A stretch of 64,000 nucleotides of DNA from Rubripirellula amarantea. GTDB taxonomy: Bacteria; Planctomycetota; Planctomycetia; Pirellulales; Pirellulaceae. The notes under the pieces were generated by a model. It did not search any database and had not been told where the DNA came from. It saw only the letters and a list, made by a program, of their open reading frames with translations. Location: positions 930,001-994,000 of the forward strand of contig NZ_SJPI01000001.1 of the NCBI RefSeq assembly GCF_007859865.1, in the 5' to 3' direction. Below are positions 43,656-52,572 of the stretch, one piece after another; positions within the stretch are counted from its first letter, which is position 1; each line of letters opens with the position of its first letter. Position numbers and translations under genes: made by a program.

Positions 43656-45794
43656 ATGCCCGATTCGTCTCATCCGCTTCTCGACCCACCTCAACGCGAA
43701 GGCGAAATTGGTCGACTAGGCCCGTATCGCGTACTCGGGGTCCTGGGCAAAGGAGGAATGGGTGAAGTTTTTCGGGCCGAAGACACCCGGCTGAAACGTT
43801 CGGTTGCGTTGAAGGTGATGAAGGAAAAAGTCGCGACGACATCGAATGCTCGCCAACGATTCATTGACGAAGCTCGATCCATGGCAGCCGTGCATCACGA
43901 TAACGTCGCTACCATCTTTGAAGTGGGTATCCATCGGAAGATGCCATTCTTGGCCATGGAGATGCTGAAAGGCGAACCGCTCGATAAGCGGATGAAAGGA
44001 CGCCGGCGATTCGACACCGAAACGGTACTGAAGATCGCCAAGGAAGTCGCGTTGGGCCTGGAAGCCGCCCACGCGCAAGGCATCATTCACCGAGACATCA
44101 AGCCCGCGAATATTTGGCTGGAAGAGCCATCGGGACGTGCCAAGATCCTTGACTTTGGCTTGGCGATTGCCGGTGCCGACCAACTCTCGCCACGCAACTC
44201 AGTCATCGGTAGCCCCGGGTACCTTTCACCCGAGCAGGCTCGCAATGAACCGATTGATGACCGCACGGATCTCTATGGCCTGGGCGTGGTCTTGTACCAA
44301 ATGTGTACCGGTCGCCTGCCGCTTGCATCAAGCTCGATGTCGGGCCAGTTGATCAAAATCATCTGCCATCCAATCCCGACGATGGAAACGATCGTCGCAT
44401 CATCCGATGCACCGCACCTGGAAGTTCCCCAACCGTTGCAACAAATGATCTATGGCATGCTGTCGAAGGAACCGAGAGATCGGCCATCATCAGCAAAAGC
44501 TCTCAGTAAACTCGTCGATCAAGTCGCTGAGCAATGCCGATCCGAAAGTCATGCTGCACTTCAGATTGTGACGGAACCAGGCCGTGAAAAGTCTTCCGCC
44601 GTTAAAGGAAAATCGCCTTCGATTCCCAGTGAAGATGAACCAGATTCTTCATCAAAGTGGACTTTGGTTGGAATCGCATCCGCGGTGCTGTTGCTTGTTG
44701 TTGGCCTGGTTACATGGCTAGCGATGCCTGATCGCGTGGCAAGCAATCCGGTTGTTCAAACGGCAAAGAGGCCGGTTCAAAAAAGTCAGCCTATCAATAT
44801 CATCGCGATGCGATCGATGAAACTGTTACCCGTCAGCGCGGCAAGCTCGGAAGTCACGTCCGGAGATGCGGCACGGTTTAAGATCCCAATCGCAAACGAA
44901 GCAGGCGATGCATCGGTCGATCCCAAAACGATCTACGCTTCGACTGGCTACGTCGGTAAGCTGGTGACAAAAATCAAACGCAAGTCGGGTGGATCGTTCA
45001 CGTCGCCGACTTTTCCTAAGCGGTTCTCGGCAAAGCAACTTCCTGATCGAGGTCAAACCGACGAGATCGAAGTTCAGTTCTTAACATCGAACCTAACTGC
45101 AGGTGAGTACGATGTACGGTTTGAATTCCAAACCCCTGGAAACCAAAAGTTCAGCGAGATATCGAGTGGTTTAACGGTTAAGGAAAACTTGGCGCATTCA
45201 GACTTGCTGGGTTTCGAAATTCTGCGGACCCACGTTGGCGAAGGAGCTGATACTTACCTGCACAGCGATTGGAATTCGCCGATGGAATCGAAACGCGAGA
45301 TCGAGTTGCTGCGTAAGGGCATGGATGGTTACACCAAAGAAGAGCACGCGTACCTGAGGTTTGACTTGAGCAAAAGCAAGGTGGATGTTGCCAAACTCGA
45401 CCGCGCTATTTTGATGCTGACCGTTTCGGGCGAAAGCAACACCAGCAACGTGGTGGTGCAAGCCTACGGGATCAAGAACCCCGAGCGTATGAACTGGGAC
45501 CCCAGTGATCCTGGCTCATTCACGTGGGAGAACTCTCCCAGCGCGATGGGGATCACCAACGAAGTTTTTCTAGGACAGGTGACGATCCACAACCACGACG
45601 AAACCTTGAAATATCAAGACGACCAAGTGCGGATTTACTCCGAAGCGCTCGACGATTTCCTACGTGCCTCGCAGGGCAACCCCGTCACGGTGGTGTTGGT
45701 AAGCGAAACGTGGATCGACAAGCCCATTCGCTTTCGATCCAAAGACGGCAAGCTCGACCAAGCACCCGCACTAGCTTTACGGGCCAAGCCTTGA
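43656..45794 (+). CDS. Transmembrane Ser/Thr protein kinase with outer DNRLRE-like domain
   Basis: A 712-residue protein. Kinase domain at 22-290: glycine loop GKGGMGEVF (31-39), Lys53 (VALKVM), HRDIKPAN (145-152), DFGLA (166-170), GSPGYLSPEQ. Active residues are intact. After a linker, one membrane helix (about 335-355: VGIASAVLLLVVGLVTWLAM), then an outer beta region and, from about 510, a DNRLRE/CBM96-like domain (GADTYLHSDWN, HAYLRFDLSKSKVDVAKLDRAILMLTVSG). The sensor side is thus a beta-sandwich of the type that binds sugars or peptides. A degenerate sigma-like gene follows on the same strand. Confidence 0.9.
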   Translation: MPDSSHPLLDPPQREGEIGRLGPYRVLGVLGKGGMGEVFRAEDTRLKRSVALKVMKEKVATTSNARQRFIDEARSMAAVHHDNVATIFEVGIHRKMPFLAMEMLKGEPLDKRMKGRRRFDTETVLKIAKEVALGLEAAHAQGIIHRDIKPANIWLEEPSGRAKILDFGLAIAGADQLSPRNSVIGSPGYLSPEQARNEPIDDRTDLYGLGVVLYQMCTGRLPLASSSMSGQLIKIICHPIPTMETIVASSDAPHLEVPQPLQQMIYGMLSKEPRDRPSSAKALSKLVDQVAEQCRSESHAALQIVTEPGREKSSAVKGKSPSIPSEDEPDSSSKWTLVGIASAVLLLVVGLVTWLAMPDRVASNPVVQTAKRPVQKSQPINIIAMRSMKLLPVSAASSEVTSGDAARFKIPIANEAGDASVDPKTIYASTGYVGKLVTKIKRKSGGSFTSPTFPKRFSAKQLPDRGQTDEIEVQFLTSNLTAGEYDVRFEFQTPGNQKFSEISSGLTVKENLAHSDLLGFEILRTHVGEGADTYLHSDWNSPMESKREIELLRKGMDGYTKEEHAYLRFDLSKSKVDVAKLDRAILMLTVSGESNTSNVVVQAYGIKNPERMNWDPSDPGSFTWENSPSAMGITNEVFLGQVTIHNHDETLKYQDDQVRIYSEALDDFLRASQGNPVTVVLVSETWIDKPIRFRSKDGKLDQAPALALRAKP

Positions 45795-46099
45795 ATGTCC
45801 GGATGGCCGAGAAACGCAAGTTGAGCCTCGTTGCGGCCGAGATCTGACGTGCGGAAAATCAACTTAATGGCCGTAAAGGCGTGTTGCGTCCAAACGACTC
45901 CTAATCCGGAGGAACTCCCTATCGAAGACGATCCGCTCGTCGCGTTCGGACGGGAACGTAACGGTCGAGACGCTATGGAGCAATGATTTTGGATTGGCCG
46001 ACAATGGCTCGCTAACGGCTCCATCGACGTTGGAAGCTGGTACCAAAGTTGCTTTTCAACCTCACCACAAACCCATGGTGAGTGGTTAAACTAGGAACA
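45795..46099. other. Gap between kinase and sigma-like gene
   Basis: About 305 bp with no supported gene. It contains CTCACC-N10-GGTGAG (46061-46082), a perfect 6-bp inverted repeat 18 nt before the next ATG, and resembles a promoter/leader region. No hairpin with a T-run was seen after the kinase stop. Confidence 0.4.
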
Positions 46100-46795
46100 A
46101 TGTCTGATATCAATGCCGCCAAGACCGTCACTGGACGCAGCACCGTTAACTTGGTGCGGTCCTCGCATCCATGGACCGAAGCCGATAGTGCGGCCGGTTT
46201 CGTGCTTCGGTACCTCGTTCCCATGCGTCGTCAACTAACCGCAATCATGGGGGCGAGCGAACTGGCCGACAATGCGCTTAAGTTGCTGCTAGCTCATTTG
46301 GTTTCTGTTGGTTTCGGCGATCACAAGCGAGGTCGATTAAGAGACTTCTTGATCCGCGGTGTACGATCGGCAGCGAAGACAGCAGCGAATGAGTTGCCCG
46401 AAGCCAAACGGCCCGTCATTGATTTGGAATCAGTCACACTCGAGTCCAAAGAGTGGCTCACGTTTTGGCGAGAAGGGTTGCTCGAACGTGCTTGGCGATC
46501 ACTCGAACGCATTGAGCATGCTCATCCTGAAAAACCGTTCTACACAATCCTACAAGGCGCTACTTCAAGCACTCCCAAAACACCTTCGGTGCTGGCGGCT
46601 CAGATTGCAACCGAAGCCGGGATTCAAATCAGCGAAGCGAAGGTACAAGAGTTACTTGTCGAGGCGCGCACAACGTTCGCTCAACTGATCGCCGACGAGG
46701 TGGCCGAAACGCTTGAAGATCCTTCTAGTGAGGATGTGAAACGAGAGATCGCTCTTCTGGGTCTTGGGAAAGCGTTCGCTGGCATTGCAGTTTGA
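46100..46795 (+). CDS. Degenerate sigma-70-like protein
   Basis: A 231-residue protein with the skeleton of planctomycete ECF-type sigma factors but with divergent sequence. Region 2-like: GFVLRYLVPMRRQLTAIMG, then DNALKLLLAHL and RGRLRDFLIRGVRSAAKT (compare the RGRFRDYLKTALRN block of large planctomycete sigmas). A WREGLLERAWRSLERI helix follows, as in the region-2/4 linker of that class. Region 4-like: LAAQIATEAGIQISEAKVQELLVEARTTFAQLIADEVAETLEDPSSEDVKREIALL, matching the HTH and the LxEEVAxTVxDPxEVDxE tail. The acidic residues and aromatic pattern of a working region 2 are weak, so it may be a regulator or an anti-sigma decoy. ATG follows AGGA. No signal or membrane helix. Confidence 0.65.
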   Translation: MSDINAAKTVTGRSTVNLVRSSHPWTEADSAAGFVLRYLVPMRRQLTAIMGASELADNALKLLLAHLVSVGFGDHKRGRLRDFLIRGVRSAAKTAANELPEAKRPVIDLESVTLESKEWLTFWREGLLERAWRSLERIEHAHPEKPFYTILQGATSSTPKTPSVLAAQIATEAGIQISEAKVQELLVEARTTFAQLIADEVAETLEDPSSEDVKREIALLGLGKAFAGIAV

Positions 46796-46889
46796 CGGCT
46801 TTGACCACGGTGATGCACAACGAAAGCATTTGCGATTAGACTGAAAGGGCACGGATCGACGCCCTCCTCCCTCCTAAAATAATCCCGCC

Positions 46890-47918
46890 ATGCGAAGCTC
46901 CTACCTAACGATCGCTGTCCTAGTGATCACGGCTTCATTACTGCCCTCGATCGCCCGATCTCAAGACGGCTACGCTTTAGATGACGAAGGCAGACTCGTT
47001 AATTTCGAGCGAGACATTGCGCCGATCTTTAGAGAACATTGTCTGGAGTGTCACCAAGGCGATGAAGCGAAGGCTGACTTCAGAATTGACGACCGCGACA
47101 ATGTATTGGATTACTTGGAACCGGAAGATTCAGATTCGAGTTCTATCTACTCGGACTATTTGACCGCAGCAGACGAAGACATGCTGATGCCTCCTCGCGC
47201 CCATGGTGGACCGCTCTCGGCAGCCGACCTTTCGCTGGTACGGGTATGGATAGACGAAGGAGCGATTTGGCCTGAAGACTTTGAACTCAACGTCGACGCG
47301 TTAGACGAAAAAGAGACCGTAGCTGTCGCGATGCCATCGTCGCTTGTCGGACGTGCGTGGGCCGCCCAAGGATTTTTGCACCCGGCCACGGTGCACTTTC
47401 CTATCGCGTTATTGTTGTTGGGTGGTGGATTTGTCGTTCTAGGGTGGAAGTGGCCCGCGGTTGGAACGCAAATCCCGTTGGCTTGCCTGTTGATCGGAGC
47501 CTTGACGTCGATCGCTGCCACAGCGATGGGTTGGTCGTTCGCGGTCGAACGTGGATACGGGTCGTGGGACCGCTTTGATGAAGCCATGATGGAAAAGGAG
47601 GTGTTCTGGCATCGCTGGAGCGCTTTGATCGTCACAATTCTGGCAACCATTTTTGCGATCGTCGCACTTGTTTCGCTTAAGAACAAAAGTCCTAAATGGA
47701 CAGCGACTTGGAAGCTTGGCTTGCTCGCGTGCGCTGCAATGGTCGGGGCGGTGGGGCACCAGGGCGGCGAGATGAGCTATGGCAAAGATTTCTATCCGAA
47801 AGCTCTGCGAACGCTATTGGGTCAGTCCAATGAACCAGCCACGGAAGTCGAGAAGCCGCTAACTGATGAAGATGAATTAACTCAATCAACAATGATCGAA
47901 GAAGTGGTGGCGCAGTAA
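46890..47918 (+). CDS. PSCyt1-type cytochrome fused to a DUF2231-like membrane domain
   Basis: A 342-residue protein: signal peptide (1-24, LTIAVLVITASLLPSIARSQ), PSCyt1 domain with one haem motif CLECH (51-55) and later MLMPPRAHGGPLSAADLSLVRVWIDEGAIWP, where Met may be the second haem ligand, and four membrane helices (about 168-190, 198-222, 246-266, 272-292). The membrane part starts GFLHPATVHFPIALLLLGGGF, the DUF2231 mark. A membrane-bound c-type cytochrome is likely, but the partner is unknown. Same strand as the sigma-like gene, 94 bp on. Confidence 0.87.
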   Translation: MRSSYLTIAVLVITASLLPSIARSQDGYALDDEGRLVNFERDIAPIFREHCLECHQGDEAKADFRIDDRDNVLDYLEPEDSDSSSIYSDYLTAADEDMLMPPRAHGGPLSAADLSLVRVWIDEGAIWPEDFELNVDALDEKETVAVAMPSSLVGRAWAAQGFLHPATVHFPIALLLLGGGFVVLGWKWPAVGTQIPLACLLIGALTSIAATAMGWSFAVERGYGSWDRFDEAMMEKEVFWHRWSALIVTILATIFAIVALVSLKNKSPKWTATWKLGLLACAAMVGAVGHQGGEMSYGKDFYPKALRTLLGQSNEPATEVEKPLTDEDELTQSTMIEEVVAQ

Positions 47919-48397
47919 GGCTGTTTCGTTTAAGTCATTCATTGAGTCGCTGAGATTCCGATCTGGTTCGCTTCATGCCGTCCAGATGATGCATTGCCAT
48001 CCAAGTGAACGTTGATTGCTGGGGATGGGTTGGGAAGTCCATCACCAACCTCGGTGAAAAGAGGCGTCCCCAGGACGATAGGCGAAACACTGAACGGGAA
48101 AATTCGCGAAATCCTCATGAATAGGATTGGCCCTGTAGGACCCTCAAGTAACAAACGTCCGGGGCATTCACCTATTTGCAAAGGACGCTTTCACCCGACG
48201 TTTATCCGCCAAACAGCTAGCAACTCGATCAGGAAGGGAAGGGTAGGGCGGTGGGCTGCAATCGCTACTTTGGGCCAACCGTCGGGCAGTGTATCTTGGG
48301 GTCTCGGCCGTTTGCTCTGTTCGCTCAAAACTTTGAACGACAGTGCCAAAGACTCGAGGCCTCATTCAGTCTTAGCCCTTAGCCCCCATTTCCACTC
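47919..48397. other. Intergenic region upstream of ppk1
   Basis: About 480 bp. I see no supported gene; a minus-strand frame of 80 codons at 47939-48181 has no signal, motif or ribosome site and was not called. The region probably holds the ppk1 promoter. No Pho-box-like direct repeat was found by eye. Confidence 0.4.
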
Positions 48398-50638
48398 GTG
48401 TCAGCAAAGCCAACCTCCTCTGGGTCCTCAAAATCCAAGACTGCCTCGAAACGAAAGGCCGCTACCGAGAAGAAGAAAGCGAAAGCTAGTAGTCAACCGT
48501 TGCCAGCGGATCGTTTCATCAACCGCGAATTGAGCTGGCTGGAGTTCAATGAACGGGTGCTCAACCAAGCAGCCGATGTATCCCTTCCGCTACTGGAACG
48601 AGCAAAATTTCTGGCCATCACTAGCTCTAATTTGGATGAGTTTGTGATGGTTCGAATTGGCAGCCTCAAGATGCAGTATGCCCAGAACACGATGCTGAGA
48701 GACGCATCGGGAATGACGGTTTCCGAACAACTTGAAGCGGTTTCGTCACGTTGCCACGACATCGTTGCACGTCAATATGAACTCTACCGAAGTTCACTCG
48801 AACCGATGCTGCGTGACGCTTCGATTGAACACATTCAGTTGTCGGAAAATTCCGAGGCGTACGCCGAAGCCGCCGAAACGCGATTCCACAATGACGTGCT
48901 GCCGGTGTTGTCACCGCAGGCTATTTTTAATGAGCGTCCTTTTCCGTTGCTGCCTGGTCTTTCAATTCACGTTTGCGTTCGGTTAAAGCCAGACGCCAAG
49001 ACGGCCGCGATAGTCGGACCGAATGACTCTGATGTCGTAGATGTCATCGAAGACGATTTTGCCGTCATTCCGCTTGGACGGGTACTGCCACGAGTGATGC
49101 CGATGCCCACGGGTCGAGGGCACGCCTATGTTTTGCTTGAAGAATTGGTATGCCACCACATCGAGAGTTTTTTCCCCGGACGAACGGTGGAAGAATGCGT
49201 TTGCTTTCGTATCACTCGCAATGCCGATGTCGAACTTCGCGAAGACGGTGCGGCTGACTTGATGAATGGCATGGAAGATGTATTGGAAAGTCGACGGCAA
49301 TCTCGACCGGTTCGACTGGAATACACTTCGGGTGCTAGCGATGCCATGTTGGCATTCTTGTCGGAAAAGCTCCAGTTGAAGTCTCAGGATTTATATCCCA
49401 TCGCTGGCCCGCTTGATCTGACTTACTTGTTCGGAGTGCACGGAATCGAGGGTTTTGATGGGCTACGCGATGAGGCTTGGCCCGCTCAGCGCAATCCTAA
49501 TATCGACCCTGCTGAAACGATGTTTGAATCGATCAGTCGCGGCGACATTCTATTGGTCCATCCGTACGAACAATTTGATCCCGTTGTCCGTTTGATCGAG
49601 GAAGCGTCCAGCGATGCCAACGTGCTCGCGATCAAACAAGTTCTCTATCGCACCAGTCGCAATAGCCCGATTGTGGCAGCGTTAATGCGGGCTGCCGAGC
49701 GAGGCAAGTACGTGTCGGTAATCGTCGAACTCAAAGCGAGATTTGACGAAGCACGAAACATCGAATGGGCACGCGAAATGGAACAAGCCGGCGTTCAAGT
49801 GATCTACGGCATCCGTGGACTCAAGACTCACGCCAAGGTTTGCATCATCGTTCGACGCGAAACCCGAGGGATCGTTCGCTATATGCACTTTGGCACGGGC
49901 AACTACAACGAAGCCACCGCCAATCTTTACGGCGACGTTTCACTACTCACCTGCAACGACGAATTCGGTAGCGACGCGACTACGTTTTTCACGTGTGTCA
50001 CCGGAGCAAGCCAACCGCAGAACATGCAGCATCTTTCCGCCGCACCTCTTACCTTGCGTCAACGAATTCTCGACCTGATCGATGGCGAAACCCGTCGTTC
50101 GCAGCAGGGACAACGCGCTGAAATTATCGCGAAACTTAACGCCTTGGTTGATTCGACGATCATTGATGCACTCTACCGTGCCAGCCAATCGGGAGTGATC
50201 ATCAAACTCAACATTCGCGGTGTCTGCTGCCTTAAGCCGGGTGTGAAAGGCCTGAGTGAAACAATCTCGGTGGTTTCCATCATCGACCGTTACCTTGAAC
50301 ACGCCAGAATCATTCAATTCCGGCATGGTGGTGACAATCAACTGTTCATCAGCAGTGCAGACTGGATGCCTCGCAACCTAGACCGTCGGGTTGAATTGTT
50401 GGTACCGGTCGAAGATGAAGCCTGCCGAGCCAAATTACGCGACACGCTGCGGACCTATTTCAAGGACAACACGAACACTTGGGTCATGACATCAACCGGC
50501 GGCTACGAGCGAAAGACGACCACAGGCGAGCCGTTTCGAGCCCAGAAGGCGATCTTCGATCGGATCGTCAAGACGAATCAATCGATTCGCCAAAACCAAC
50601 AGACAAGATTTGAAACTCACCAGCCCAAACGCGATTGA
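48398..50638 (+). CDS. ppk1: Polyphosphate kinase 1
   Basis: A 746-residue Ppk1, which makes polyphosphate from ATP. After a basic, disordered 35-residue extension come the N domain (FINRELSWLEFNERVLNQA, SSNLDEFVMVRIG), the head domain, and the two phospholipase D-like catalytic domains: LAIKQVLYRTSRNSPIV, VELKARFDEARNIEWAREMEQAGV, His497 in MHFGTGNYNEATANLYGD, and His635 in RYLEHARII, FISSADWMPRNLDRRVELL. His497 is the autophosphorylated residue by family position. Start GTG 48398. No ppx is adjacent. Confidence 0.96.
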   Translation: MSAKPTSSGSSKSKTASKRKAATEKKKAKASSQPLPADRFINRELSWLEFNERVLNQAADVSLPLLERAKFLAITSSNLDEFVMVRIGSLKMQYAQNTMLRDASGMTVSEQLEAVSSRCHDIVARQYELYRSSLEPMLRDASIEHIQLSENSEAYAEAAETRFHNDVLPVLSPQAIFNERPFPLLPGLSIHVCVRLKPDAKTAAIVGPNDSDVVDVIEDDFAVIPLGRVLPRVMPMPTGRGHAYVLLEELVCHHIESFFPGRTVEECVCFRITRNADVELREDGAADLMNGMEDVLESRRQSRPVRLEYTSGASDAMLAFLSEKLQLKSQDLYPIAGPLDLTYLFGVHGIEGFDGLRDEAWPAQRNPNIDPAETMFESISRGDILLVHPYEQFDPVVRLIEEASSDANVLAIKQVLYRTSRNSPIVAALMRAAERGKYVSVIVELKARFDEARNIEWAREMEQAGVQVIYGIRGLKTHAKVCIIVRRETRGIVRYMHFGTGNYNEATANLYGDVSLLTCNDEFGSDATTFFTCVTGASQPQNMQHLSAAPLTLRQRILDLIDGETRRSQQGQRAEIIAKLNALVDSTIIDALYRASQSGVIIKLNIRGVCCLKPGVKGLSETISVVSIIDRYLEHARIIQFRHGGDNQLFISSADWMPRNLDRRVELLVPVEDEACRAKLRDTLRTYFKDNTNTWVMTSTGGYERKTTTGEPFRAQKAIFDRIVKTNQSIRQNQQTRFETHQPKRD

Positions 50639-50650
50639 AGCGAGCCGGAC

Positions 50651-52078
50651 TTATAGGATAGCGCCAGGTCGATAAGCCGCGGCGGCGGGGTTCGATTTGG
50701 TGATTGCTTCGATGCGAGCGACGACGCTTTGAATTTGACCTGCGGAGTTGCCAACGAATTCAATCGGGTTCCCAATCACGCTATTCATCTGATTCATGTC
50801 CATGGGAATGCGATCGTCTTTCGCCAATCGCTCCAGCAGATCATTGTCGTCACGCCCTTGTTCACGCATCGCAAGCGCCGCGGCAACGGCGTGTTCTTTG
50901 ATCGCTTCGTGTGCAGTTTCGCGACCAACACCTTGCTTCACCGCCGCGACGAGGATCTTGGTCGTGGCCAAGAACGGCAAATAGCGAGACAATTCGCGGT
51001 CGATCACCGCCGGGTACGCCCCGAAATCCAACAGCACCGTCAAGAACGTTTCGGTCTGGCCATCGATCGCCAAGAAAGCATCCGGCAGCGCGACACGGCG
51101 GACAACGCTGCAACTGACATCTCCCTCGTTCCATTGATCGCCCAACAAACCGCCGATCATCGAAAGATAACCGCGCAAGATGACGGTAAAGCCATCGATT
51201 CGCTCGGCCGATCGCGCGTTCATTTTGTGAGGCATCGCCGATGATCCGACTTGGCCCGGCTTGAACCCTTCGGTAGCCAGTTCGGCACCGGCCATCAAAC
51301 GCAATGTTCGAGCAAAGTTAGCAGGAGCCGACGACAATTGAGTCAAGCACGAGACGACGTCGAAATCAAGCGAGCGTGGATAGACCTGACCGACCGAATC
51401 GAAGGTCGATCCGAATTCAAGTTTCTCAGCCACCCGTCGGTCAAGCTGGTCAAGTTTTGACGTGTCCGCTTCGAACAAATCCAACATATCTTGCTGGGTG
51501 CCAACGGGACCTTTGATTCCCCGAAGCGGGTAACGCTTCAGCAGCTCTTCAAGGCGAACGTAGGCCGACAAGAGTTCTTCAGCGATATTGGCAAAGCGTT
51601 TTCCCACCGTTGTGATTTGCGCCGGAACATTGTGAGAACGGCCGGCAATGGGAAGCTGCGAGAATTCGGTTGCGCGTTGGGCCAACATCGCGAGAGAGGC
51701 CACCGTGCGATCACGAACCAGACACAACCCACTGCGGATCTGGAGCTGCTCGACATTCTCGGTCAGGTCACGCGACGTCATTCCTTTGTGAATATGCTCA
51801 TGCCCCGCCAGAGCATTAAATTCTTCGATACGCGCTTTCACGTCGTGCCGCGTGACTCGTTCGCGAGCGTCGATCGCTTCTAGGTCAACCTGTTCAATAA
51901 CCGAGCGATACGCCTCGATTACACCAGTTGGGATTGAAACACCAAGGTCTTGCTGAGCTTCCAAAACGGTCAACCAGAACTCCCTTTCGAGCACAATTTT
52001 TTTCTCGGGCGACCAGATTTCAGTCATCGCGGCACTGGCGTAGCGACTGGCGAGAACATTAGGGAGGGAAGCCGGCAC
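50651..52078 (-). CDS. purB: Adenylosuccinate lyase
   Basis: A 475-residue PurB: NVLASRYASAAMTEIWSPEKK at the start (family entry block), GMTSRDLTENVEQLQI, and the fumarase/aspartase signature GSSAMPHKMNARSAERI. It cleaves adenylosuccinate and SAICAR in purine synthesis. The GTG at 52078 is preferred because GGAG stands 8 nt before it and the family block starts a few residues on; the frame is open to 52165. A hairpin and a palindrome precede it in the leader. Confidence 0.95.
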   Translation of the reverse strand: MPASLPNVLASRYASAAMTEIWSPEKKIVLEREFWLTVLEAQQDLGVSIPTGVIEAYRSVIEQVDLEAIDARERVTRHDVKARIEEFNALAGHEHIHKGMTSRDLTENVEQLQIRSGLCLVRDRTVASLAMLAQRATEFSQLPIAGRSHNVPAQITTVGKRFANIAEELLSAYVRLEELLKRYPLRGIKGPVGTQQDMLDLFEADTSKLDQLDRRVAEKLEFGSTFDSVGQVYPRSLDFDVVSCLTQLSSAPANFARTLRLMAGAELATEGFKPGQVGSSAMPHKMNARSAERIDGFTVILRGYLSMIGGLLGDQWNEGDVSCSVVRRVALPDAFLAIDGQTETFLTVLLDFGAYPAVIDRELSRYLPFLATTKILVAAVKQGVGRETAHEAIKEHAVAAALAMREQGRDDNDLLERLAKDDRIPMDMNQMNSVIGNPIEFVGNSAGQIQSVVARIEAITKSNPAAAAYRPGAIL

Positions 52079-52100
52079 TCGAAATACTCCAATAAAAGAG

Positions 52101-52118
52101 GCCGATTTATCAATCGGC
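52101..52118 (-). promoter_or_regulatory. Leader hairpin just before purB
   Basis: On the mRNA strand GCCGATT-GATA-AATCGGC forms a perfect 7-bp stem with a 4-nt loop, followed by CTCTTTTATT and then the GGAG ribosome site. It resembles an attenuator-like terminator placed right before the purB start. Short T-run only, so moderate support. Confidence 0.45.
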
Positions 52119-52150
52119 GATATGCTTCGTCGGGAATGAAAGGAATCAAT

Positions 52151-52168
52151 CCAATGCTCGAGCACTGG
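52151..52168. promoter_or_regulatory. Palindrome upstream of purB
   Basis: CCAATGCTCGAGCACTGG is an 18-nt near-palindrome with a perfect 10-nt core (TGCTCGAGCA) and one mismatched pair, about 75 nt before the purB GTG. Operator-like. Confidence 0.35.
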
Positions 52169-52198
52169 ATTTACTAACGGACTGGTTCTTTGGTCCGG

Positions 52199-52260
52199 GC
52201 AATGGACTGTGCTGGGAATTCAGCAATGGACCGTGCAGGGAACTCTGCAATGGACTCAGC
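52199..52260. repeat. 24-bp imperfect tandem repeat, about 2.5 copies
   Basis: Units starting GCAATGGACT/C occur at 52199, 52223 and 52247; the first two are 24 bp and differ at 4-5 positions, the third is partial. It lies between purB and the secreted protein gene and does not encode a supported protein. Confidence 0.6.
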
Positions 52261-52572
52261 ACCATGCCAAACCGTGCTCGAACAACGAAAAACCGTACGC
52301 TAAGCCAGAATGTAGCCGCTACCGTCAGGGGTTCTAGGTGTCGCCAGACGCCAAAACTGGCAACACCATCCAGAATCGCTCGCAAGCAATGATTTTCAGG
52401 CTGCGAACGTGCTTTATGAGCACTTTTAGTGGCGATACGCAAAAAACGAGGCTGACATCCAACGGGATGGCGTTTCGGCCACAAAACGAGTTCGATACTA
52501 TGGTGGCTTGCCTCGGGAATGATTTTCGCACCATGCCGACGCTGAACGATTCCAAACCAATTCGGAAGTTGA
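52261..52572. other. Intergenic region upstream of the secreted DUF3352-like gene
   Basis: About 310 bp after the repeat. No gene is supported on either strand. The long minus-strand frame across it (to 52838) is antisense to the start of the next gene and has low-complexity Ala/Ser translation. Confidence 0.4.

Noticed and set aside
47939-48181. An 80-codon minus-strand frame upstream of ppk1
   Set aside because: No ribosome site, no motif, and no neighbour on that strand; treated as noncoding.
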